Assembly: GCA_030150565.1 (NCBI GenBank)
Contig: JASLFR010000116.1
Coordinates: forward strand, 1 to 5,577
Reading direction: 5' to 3'
Length of the DNA stretch: 5,577 nt
Source of the DNA: Cardiobacteriales bacterium
GTDB taxonomy: Bacteria; Pseudomonadota; Gammaproteobacteria; Cardiobacteriales; Wohlfahrtiimonadaceae
Shown one piece after another: positions 1 through 4,587 of this stretch. A program made the translations under genes and the position numbers. Numbering within the stretch: the first letter of the stretch is position 1; each line of letters begins with the position of its first letter. The notes beneath the pieces are model-generated. The model did not search any database. It was not told the DNA's origin and was given only the letters and a program-made list of their open reading frames with translations.

Positions 1-1
1 G

Positions 2-292
2 CATACAAGTTCTATCTGGAATGAAAAGAGCACTCAAGAGGAGGCGTATTTTAATAATATGGAGCTCTCTCAAGGGCGCACCCGTGCTGTTTTGGAGTAT
101 ATCTATCAAATTCCTCAACTAGCTGGGGAGCGGGAGTGGATTAAGAGTAAATTTGCTGCGGTGGGCTTCTCCTCTTCCCATCTAATTTATGATGATTTTG
201 GTATTGAAGATCAGGAGCGATCTCGACGTGTGACCTTTAAGATCTTTACCAATGCAGAGTTACAAATTAGAAAGATTATTGAAGAGCATTAA
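2..292 (+). CDS. zorB: C-terminal part of ZorB, MotB/OmpA-like subunit of a Zorya defence system (5' partial)
   Basis: The reading frame is open from the window edge (first full codon His at 2-4), so the Met at 59 is internal and the gene starts upstream. The 96 visible residues match the OmpA/MotB-type peptidoglycan-binding domain. They begin with an H-T-S-S stretch where OmpA proteins have G-H-T-D. Next comes the N-x2-L-S-x2-R helix signature (N19, L22, S23, R26, counted from the first visible residue), and near the end R-S-R-R-V-T-F-K-I, the usual last strand. In Zorya, ZorB forms an inner-membrane, proton-driven motor complex with MotA-like ZorA and anchors it to peptidoglycan. The Zorya call rests on the domain plus the directly overlapping HNH gene, which is the zorA-zorB-zorE order of type II. 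The Asp of the OmpA motif is replaced by Ser. An unrelated OmpA-family protein is the main alternative; the N-terminal membrane helix that would settle this is not visible. Confidence 0.72.
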   Translation, partial: HTSSIWNEKSTQEEAYFNNMELSQGRTRAVLEYIYQIPQLAGEREWIKSKFAAVGFSSSHLIYDDFGIEDQERSRRVTFKIFTNAELQIRKIIEEH

Positions 293-1365
293 TGAAACTA
301 AATATCAATTTCTCTAAGCTCACTGAGTTGGCAAAAAAGATTAATGGTTTTGGCTCAATTCTCATTGAGCGAACAAGAAAACCTTTTGAACCGATCGATC
401 TTGAAATCTCGCAGGGGATCTCTGTTGACGCTTCAGAGATTGAGTTTCATGATGGATTGATCACCTACAAGGGGCGGCAGGTTCTGCTCTATATAAAAGA
501 TCACAGTTATGACAATTCACGCTCTTATGATGAGGCGATTCTTGATGGCTCTAAGGGGAGAAAATTTCATATCGCTCAATGCACTACACTCACCAACATG
601 TTTGCTAAGGGGCGTCTGCAGAGATATGTGGCGACTAATAATCTGACGGGGCAATTTCTTATCTCTGCGCAGAATCGTAAAGATGCCTTCGCGCAATTAA
701 ATGTTTGCCAAAATTGCTTGAGCTATCTCAATTATAAAAATTCACGAGGTGATAATCATACTCGCTATCAAAATGTACTCAATTTCAATATAGGGGAGTT
801 TTTTAAAACCTACAGCGCCCATTTTGATCATCTACCTTACTATACCGATAAAGATTCAGTGACTTATAGTAGTGATTGGCGTGAAATTTCTCGTCGAGTG
901 CGTGCTGAAAATGGGTATCAGTGTAATCGATGCCGTGTGAGTCTAATGAAGGTGAAGCATCTTTGCCATGCTCACCATATAAATGGAGCGAAGCAGGATA
1001 ATCGCAGAGAGAATCTGGAAGTATTATGTATCGATTGCCATCGTAAAGAGCATATAGGGCATATGTTTCTTACTCATGAAGAGATGCGGATTATTACTCA
1101 ACTTCGTAAGGAGCAAGGATTGCTGGAGCAGCGAGATTGGGATGCTATCTATCTCTATGGCGATCCTGCACTTTTTGGTGCTTTTGAACACTTCTATCAA
1201 CAAAATTGGCAACCACCCCTCATTGGATATCAACTCTCTTTAGAGGGGGGAGCGTATCTTTTAGATGCTGCGTGGCCTGAACAGAATTACGCTCTTTCCT
1301 TACGTCCTAAAGCGATTTCAGGGTGGACTATAGAGTCCCCTAATCAATCGATGCAATTTCGCTAG
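292..1365 (+). CDS. zorE: ZorE-like HNH endonuclease of a type II Zorya system
   Basis: The 357-residue protein carries a zinc-ribbon HNH nuclease domain at about 196-260. C211-x2-C214 and C246-x2-C249 form the zinc site, H228-H229-I is the first histidine motif, N241-L the Asn, and C249-H250 with H254 the last part. The middle region has H93/C97 and C139-x2-C142, possibly a second metal site, within a domain (about 85-195) that I recall accompanying HNH in this family. The C-terminal end (about 285-350) has a D-P-A-L motif and an A-W-P motif ending in G-W-T-I, like a degenerate PD-(D/E)XK-type tail; this last point is inference. The ATG overlaps the preceding stop by one base (TAATG), so translation is probably coupled; GAAGAG at 281-286 may assist. 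ZorE is the DNA-damaging effector of type II Zorya, acting on phage DNA in the cytoplasm downstream of the ZorAB motor. There is no signal peptide or membrane segment. HNH residues are intact, so it is probably active. Confidence 0.74.
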   Translation: MKLNINFSKLTELAKKINGFGSILIERTRKPFEPIDLEISQGISVDASEIEFHDGLITYKGRQVLLYIKDHSYDNSRSYDEAILDGSKGRKFHIAQCTTLTNMFAKGRLQRYVATNNLTGQFLISAQNRKDAFAQLNVCQNCLSYLNYKNSRGDNHTRYQNVLNFNIGEFFKTYSAHFDHLPYYTDKDSVTYSSDWREISRRVRAENGYQCNRCRVSLMKVKHLCHAHHINGAKQDNRRENLEVLCIDCHRKEHIGHMFLTHEEMRIITQLRKEQGLLEQRDWDAIYLYGDPALFGAFEHFYQQNWQPPLIGYQLSLEGGAYLLDAAWPEQNYALSLRPKAISGWTIESPNQSMQFR

Positions 1366-1393
1366 GGTTCCTATTTAAAATAACAATTTCTCC

Positions 1394-1429
1394 TCATCAC
1401 AAATTCACGCTATCGTGATGAAAAAGGAG
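1394..1429 (+). promoter_or_regulatory. Alternative hairpins next to the ribosome binding site of the HIRAN-like gene
   Basis: Two upstream segments can pair with the same downstream segment. TCATCAC (1394-1400) is complementary to GTGATGA (1415-1421), and TCACG (1405-1409) is complementary to CGTGA (1414-1418) across a CTAT loop. The shared arm abuts the strong Shine-Dalgarno AAGGAG (1424-1429). No T-run follows, so this is not a terminator. It could modulate translation, but this rests on complementarity alone. Confidence 0.3.
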
Positions 1430-1438
1430 ATGAATATT

Positions 1439-1984
1439 ATGGAATATCTATTTTTAGGATTATTAGCCCTCTTTGCACTGTTGGTTGCGTGGCGTGCAGG
1501 GATCTTTGGAAATCGTGCCCCGAAGGGGGAAGTTGCGATAGAGGGGGATGGAAATTACGCTTTTAAAGTCTCAGAATCTCATAAATATCAGAAGGAGCTT
1601 GCCCTAATTGTTGATGGACGAGAGCCCGATTCTGAATATCTTAAATTGAGCGCTCTTATTGAGAAGGAGCCCCACCATCCAAGAGCGGATAATCCTTTTA
1701 GAATCACCATTAATGGCTATAAAGTGGGGGAATTTAATGATCGAGCAGCTGCGCTTTTTCTTGAACGAATCGAGGCGCTTGAGCTCCCAATTTCTACCCA
1801 ATTTCGGGTAGGAGCGCTCATTATTAGCGGGGTTCAAAATGGGGATGAAGCGGCAGATTACGCTGTACGGCTCGATCTCCCTGCTCAATTAAGCTCAATA
1901 GAGGTGAGTGATCTTCTTCCAGATCCTGACGAGCAATTTGTTGAAACAGGCTCACAAAGAGCAGGAGCACTACAGAGAAATTGA
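1439..1984 (+). CDS. Membrane-anchored protein with a HIRAN-like domain (unknown function)
   Basis: I chose the ATG at 1439 because AAGGAG at 1424-1429 stands 9 bases before it. The GTG at 1415 lies upstream of that site, and the ATG at 1430 abuts it. The 181-residue product begins with one hydrophobic helix (residues 3-17) followed by R19, R26 and K29, which by the positive-inside rule puts the rest in the cytoplasm. The soluble part (about 38-148) has an order of motifs I associate with HIRAN-like domains: E-S-H-K-Y-Q (46-51), E-P (77-78), D-N-P-F (84-87), I-N-G (91-93), V-G-E-F (96-99), and a closing R-L-D-L-P (144-148). HIRAN domains bind DNA ends, notably in helicases such as HLTF; no helicase or nuclease part is present here. 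The last 30 residues are acidic and probably disordered. It lies 73 bases after zorE with no terminator between, so it may belong to the defence operon. The family call is from motif order only. Confidence 0.6.
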   Translation: MEYLFLGLLALFALLVAWRAGIFGNRAPKGEVAIEGDGNYAFKVSESHKYQKELALIVDGREPDSEYLKLSALIEKEPHHPRADNPFRITINGYKVGEFNDRAAALFLERIEALELPISTQFRVGALIISGVQNGDEAADYAVRLDLPAQLSSIEVSDLLPDPDEQFVETGSQRAGALQRN

Positions 1985-1999
1985 TGATATAGATCCTTA

Positions 2000-2025
2000 A
2001 GCCCCGCTAACTGTGGGGCTTTTTT
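2000..2025 (+). terminator. Intrinsic terminator after the HIRAN-like gene
   Basis: A stem AGCCCC (2000-2005) / GGGGCT (2015-2020), with a 9-base loop that can add a G-U and a C-G pair, runs into a tract of six T (2020-2025). It starts 15 bases after the stop of the HIRAN-like gene. It should end transcripts from the Zorya side and separate them from the transporter gene. Confidence 0.9.
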
Positions 2026-2031
2026 ATGCTT

Positions 2032-2059
2032 TAGAGTAGAGAGCGGGTAGAGTAGAGAG
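2032..2059 (+). repeat. Direct repeat of a 12-base purine-rich word before the transporter gene
   Basis: TAGAGTAGAGAG occurs at 2032-2043 and again, exactly, at 2048-2059, separated by four bases (period 16). Related TAGAGAG words stand before trpD (3528, 3548) and trpC (4569-4577). No clear promoter hexamers are visible here, although the transporter gene needs one after the terminator. Confidence 0.6.
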
Positions 2060-2086
2060 ATGACTGATCAATTGAGGTGAATATCT

Positions 2087-3295
2087 GTGGCGCGTCGTTC
2101 TTTATGGTTTCTCTTTCTCCCCTTTTTAGCGGGGCACTTTATCTCCTATTTTTATCGCAATATGAATGCGATTATCTATCCCCAATTGGCGGAGCAATTT
2201 CAGCTCACTTCGGGCTCTTTAGGCTTGCTCACAAGCCTCTACTTTTTTGCATTTGCTCTGGCTCAAATTCCCATCGGCATTCTGCTCGATCGTTTCGGTC
2301 CACGCCCTGTACAGGCCACCCTTCTTCTCGTTGCATCGCTAGGCGCGTGGCTCTTCGCCTCCGCTCAAACGCTCTCCCTCCTCTTAATCGCTAGAGGGAT
2401 GATTGGATTTGGGGTAGCAGGATCATTGATGAGTGCGATTAAAGCAGCAACGCTCTGGCTCCCAAAAGAGCGGCTCTCTTTAGCCACATCAGGGATTTTA
2501 GCGGTAGGAGGATTGGGGGCGCTCGCCTCTACAGCTCCTCTCCATCTCTTAATGCAGGTGATGCCGTGGCAAGGTGCTTTCTATCTTCTTTCTCTTTTAA
2601 CGTTACTGGTGAGTCTTTGGCTCTTTTTTGGAGTAAAAGGGGAGTATCGAGCGGAGCAGAGTTCAGCTTCTGCGCTTATCTTGGCTCTTTGGCGACTCTA
2701 CCGCTCTCCTCAATTTTGGCGCATTGCCCTCTATTCGCTCCCAGCACATGGAATTTATATGGCTTTTTCAGCCCTCTGGATCGCCCCTTGGTTAAGAGAG
2801 GGGGGGATTGGGGAGGGGGCACTCGCCTCTATTTTGATGTTTAGTGCCGTTGCGATGGTGCTTGGATCCCTCACATTTGGAGCCTTGACAGATCGACTTC
2901 GTGCCGTTGGGATTCAGCCCTTTGCCATTTGTGGATTAGGAATTGTCGGTTTTCTGCTGGTTCAACTCTTAATGGTGTTAGAGATTGGGTTCTCTCCCAC
3001 TCTTTTAGCGCTCCTCTTTAGCTTTTTTGGAACAGCGAGTGCGATGAATTATGCGGTGATGAGTCAATCGGTGCCTAAGGAGCTTTCAGGACGAGCAACA
3101 ACCGCTTTCAATCTCTTGATCTTTCTCACCTCCTTCTTTATGCAGTGGTTAATGGGGGGATTGTTGCAATACTTCGCCACATTGGAGAGTCTCCCAATCA
3201 CCCCATTTAGAGCCCTTTTGATTGTTTTAATTCTCTTTCAGATCCCCGCTATTTTGCTCTGGCTCACCTTAAAACCGTGGCAGAGGGGAAAATAG
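2087..3295 (+). CDS. Major facilitator superfamily transporter, substrate unknown
   Basis: The 402-residue product has the length and hydrophobic pattern of a 12-helix MFS permease of the inner membrane. Approximate helices are 7-25, 43-63, 75-92, 96-115, 133-150, 157-182, then a short polar loop (183-207), then 212-232, 246-268, 276-297, 303-325, 338-362 and 372-395. MFS motif A is clear between helices 2 and 3 (G64-I-L-L-D68-R69-F-G71-P-R73) and echoed between helices 8 and 9 (G265-A-L-T-D269-R270), the expected pseudo-repeat of the two halves. A-R-G-M-I-G-F-G in helix 4 and K-E-L-S-G-R between helices 10 and 11 are also typical of bacterial MFS carriers. The GTG start is supported by GAGGTGA at 2074-2080, six bases upstream. 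Nothing in the sequence identifies the substrate. It has no terminator of its own before the trp leader, so read-through would enter the attenuator. Confidence 0.9.
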   Translation: MARRSLWFLFLPFLAGHFISYFYRNMNAIIYPQLAEQFQLTSGSLGLLTSLYFFAFALAQIPIGILLDRFGPRPVQATLLLVASLGAWLFASAQTLSLLLIARGMIGFGVAGSLMSAIKAATLWLPKERLSLATSGILAVGGLGALASTAPLHLLMQVMPWQGAFYLLSLLTLLVSLWLFFGVKGEYRAEQSSASALILALWRLYRSPQFWRIALYSLPAHGIYMAFSALWIAPWLREGGIGEGALASILMFSAVAMVLGSLTFGALTDRLRAVGIQPFAICGLGIVGFLLVQLLMVLEIGFSPTLLALLFSFFGTASAMNYAVMSQSVPKELSGRATTAFNLLIFLTSFFMQWLMGGLLQYFATLESLPITPFRALLIVLILFQIPAILLWLTLKPWQRGK

Positions 3296-3298
3296 AGT

Positions 3299-3327
3299 TT
3301 GACTCTCTTTAAGATTCGTTTTATAAC
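3299..3327 (+). promoter_or_regulatory. Sigma70 promoter of the trpDC operon
   Basis: TTGACT (3299-3304) and TATAAC (3322-3327) are separated by exactly 17 bases, each one mismatch from consensus. The -35 begins four bases after the transporter stop codon. Transcription should start near 3333-3336, giving a leader of about 240 bases before trpD and placing the leader peptide about 36 bases from the 5' end. Confidence 0.8.
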
Positions 3328-3336
3328 TAAGAAACG
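3317..3336 (+). promoter_or_regulatory. Possible operator: dyad overlapping the -10
   Basis: CGTTT (3317-3321) and AAACG (3332-3336) form an inverted repeat centred on the -10 box, a position where a repressor would block RNA polymerase, as TrpR does in E. coli. The centre does not match the CTAG-containing trp operator well, so assignment to TrpR is a guess. It may be chance. Confidence 0.25.
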
Positions 3337-3370
3337 TTTTCCGTTACAACTTATTTTGGATATTAAATTT

Positions 3371-3415
3371 ATGCAGACAAACTTTTTCTTCTATTGGTGG
3401 CACTTCTCTCGTTAG
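3371..3415 (+). CDS. trpL: trp operon leader peptide (14 residues)
   Basis: ATG at 3371 opens a 14-codon frame, M-Q-T-N-F-F-F-Y-W-W-H-F-S-R, ending with TAG at 3413-3415. The tandem Trp codons (3395-3400) are at residues 9-10, almost the same place as W10-W11 in the 14-residue E. coli TrpL. Its position between promoter and attenuator, and the overlap of its stop codon with segment 2 of the attenuator, fit a sensor of charged tRNA-Trp. The peptide itself probably has no function after synthesis. The ribosome site is weak (TTGGAT, GGA at 3358-3360, 10 bases upstream). Three Phe and one Tyr directly before the Trp pair, plus a later Phe, are more aromatic than in E. coli. Confidence 0.85.
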   Translation: MQTNFFFYWWHFSR

Positions 3416-3466
3416 CGGGAGGTATATTGGTGCATGAAGAAAAATAGCATAGAGATATATCAAGGG

Positions 3467-3493
3467 AACCCGCTCAGCATAGCGGGTTTTTTT
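3467..3493 (+). terminator. Attenuator terminator hairpin of the trp leader
   Basis: A perfect 8-base-pair stem AACCCGCT (3467-3474) / AGCGGGTT (3481-3488), with loop CAGCAT, runs into seven T (3487-3493). It lies 52 bases after the leader peptide stop and 83 bases before trpD. Its 5' arm is complementary to segment 2 at 3414-3419, so it is conditional. It would also serve as the end of transcripts coming from the MFS transporter gene. Confidence 0.92.
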
Positions 3494-3518
3494 ATGCCTC
3501 CAATTTTGTATAGAGAAC

Positions 3519-3560
3519 CCCGCTAATTAGAGAGTAAGCATTAAAAATAGAGAGTTAGCG
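3519..3560 (+). repeat. Inverted and direct repeats between attenuator and trpD
   Basis: CGCTAA (3521-3526) and TTAGCG (3555-3560) are inverted repeats. Between and within them TAGAGAGTAAGC (3528-3539) and TAGAGAGTTAGC (3548-3559) are direct repeats with one mismatch and period 20. CCCGCTAA (3519-3526) is also an exact complement of TTAGCGGG at 3412-3419 in the leader. These may shape the 5' untranslated region once transcription passes the terminator; no second promoter is evident. Confidence 0.45.
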
Positions 3561-3576
3561 AATAGGAGTAGAGAAG

Positions 3577-4569
3577 ATGGAGCATATTTTAAAAGCACTA
3601 TATGGAGGGGAGATCCTCACAATGGAGGAGAGCAGCCAGCTCTTTAATCAGATTGCTGAGGGAAAACTCCCCCCAGAGCAGTTAGCGGCGGCTCTTATTG
3701 CGATGAAGATGCGAGGAGAATCCCCCGAAGAGATTGCGGGTGCTGCAGATGCCTTTCTTAAAGTGGTAAAACCTTTTCCACGTCCCGATTACCCCTTTGC
3801 CGATATTGTTGGAACGGGGGGAGATGGCGCAAATACTGTGAATATCTCAACCGCTAGTGCGCTGGTTGCTGCAACATGTGGGATTAAGGTGGCAAAGCAT
3901 GGTAATCGGAGTGTATCGAGCTTAACGGGCTCTTCCGACCTTTTAGCGCAACTTGGTGTTGATCTTGAAGCGAGTGCAGAGCACTCCCGAGCGATGCTTG
4001 ATGAGCGCAATATCTGTTTTCTCTTCGCTCCTCAGTATCACACAGGTTTTAAATATGCGATGCCTGTTCGTCAATCGTTAAAAACTCGCACTCTTTTTAA
4101 TATGTTAGGCCCTTTAATTAACCCAGCACGCCCCCCATTTGCGCTGATTGGTGTCTATTCTGAGGCGCTTGTTGAGCCGATTGCAAAGACCGCAAAATTG
4201 CTCGGTTATGAGCGGGTTGCAGTGGTTCATGGCGGTGGGGTGGATGAGGTTGCGCTCCATGCAGCAACTAAAGTTGCGGAGCTAAAAGGGGGAGAGATCA
4301 TCACTTATGAAGTTGCGCCAGAAGATTTTGGATTGAAGCGGGCGCCGTTAGAGCTTCTACGGGGAGGCACAGCGGTTGAGAATCGGGCCTCCCTTTTAAA
4401 GATGTTACGAGGAGATGCACCTCTTGCGCATGAGCATGCTGTAGCGATCAACGTTGCGATGCTCCTAAAACTCTTTGGGAATGAGGATATTAAAGAGAAT
4501 GCTGCGCTAGCGCTTGAATCGATTAGAGCGGGGCGTCCGTTACAGTTATTAGATGAAATAACTCAATAG
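3577..4569 (+). CDS. trpD: Anthranilate phosphoribosyltransferase TrpD
   Basis: The enzyme joins anthranilate and PRPP to give phosphoribosylanthranilate, the second step of tryptophan synthesis from chorismate, in the cytoplasm. The 330 residues are the usual full length for a stand-alone TrpD, with no glutamine amidotransferase (TrpG) fusion. Signature motifs are the PRPP loop G-T-G-G-D-G (79-84), N-I-S-T (89-92), K-H-G-N-R-S-V-S-S (107-115), R165 in P-V-R-Q-S-L for anthranilate binding, F-N-M-L-G-P-L-I-N-P (174-183), and the metal-binding pair D223-E224 in G-V-D-E. The helical N-terminal domain (1-70) is complete. The ATG is backed by AGGAG at 3564-3568, eight bases upstream. trpC follows after 18 bases, so the two genes form one operon, controlled by the attenuator upstream. 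All catalytic motifs are present and the enzyme should be active. Confidence 0.97.
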   Translation: MEHILKALYGGEILTMEESSQLFNQIAEGKLPPEQLAAALIAMKMRGESPEEIAGAADAFLKVVKPFPRPDYPFADIVGTGGDGANTVNISTASALVAATCGIKVAKHGNRSVSSLTGSSDLLAQLGVDLEASAEHSRAMLDERNICFLFAPQYHTGFKYAMPVRQSLKTRTLFNMLGPLINPARPPFALIGVYSEALVEPIAKTAKLLGYERVAVVHGGGVDEVALHAATKVAELKGGEIITYEVAPEDFGLKRAPLELLRGGTAVENRASLLKMLRGDAPLAHEHAVAINVAMLLKLFGNEDIKENAALALESIRAGRPLQLLDEITQ

Positions 4570-4587
4570 TAGAGAGAGATAGAAAGA

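Larger units (their letters stand above)
3334..3493 (+). promoter_or_regulatory. trp attenuator (leader with alternative antiterminator and terminator structures)
   Basis: The region has all parts of ribosome-mediated trp attenuation. Segment 1 lies in the Trp codons and just after: GCACT (3400-3404) pairs with GGTGC (3429-3433), and CTCTC (3406-3410) with GGGAG (3417-3421). Segment 2, AGCGGG (3414-3419), overlaps the leader stop codon and is complementary to CCCGCT (3469-3474), which is the 5' arm of the terminator. GGTATATT (3421-3428) can extend this antiterminator by pairing with GATATATC (3454-3461). A ribosome stalled at the tandem Trp codons leaves segment 2 free and allows read-through. 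A ribosome reaching the stop at 3413 covers segment 2 and lets the terminator form. The pairings are read from the sequence; the mechanism is that established for enteric trp operons. Confidence 0.85.

Noticed and set aside
59..292. A separate small gene beginning at the ATG at 59.
   Set aside because: The frame is open to the window edge, the upstream codons fit the OmpA-like domain, and there is no convincing Shine-Dalgarno, so the Met is internal to ZorB.
1366..1414. A promoter for the HIRAN-like gene using TAAAAT at 1376-1381 as -10.
   Set aside because: No acceptable -35 hexamer is visible 16-18 bases upstream, so I do not call it.
1415..1438. A longer HIRAN-like protein starting at GTG 1415 or ATG 1430.
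   Set aside because: The strong Shine-Dalgarno at 1424-1429 lies inside or directly against these starts and is correctly spaced only for the ATG at 1439.
2077..2394. An alternative + strand frame starting 10 bases before the transporter gene.
   Set aside because: It overlaps the clear MFS protein in another frame, and its composition (runs of Ser, Arg, His) is that of an out-of-frame reading.
3370..3447. A frame reading like a lipoprotein signal (K-L-F-L-L-L-V-A-L-L-S-L-A-G-G) ending at a TAG at 3445, in a different frame from the leader peptide.
   Set aside because: It has no ATG after the in-frame stop at 3364 and no ribosome site, and the lipobox Cys is absent. The overlapping trp leader peptide explains the sequence better.
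3789..4010. A minus-strand open frame inside trpD, with similar ones inside zorE, the HIRAN-like gene and trpC.
   Set aside because: These lie opposite well-supported genes, resemble no known protein and have no ribosome sites; they are shadows of the coding strand.
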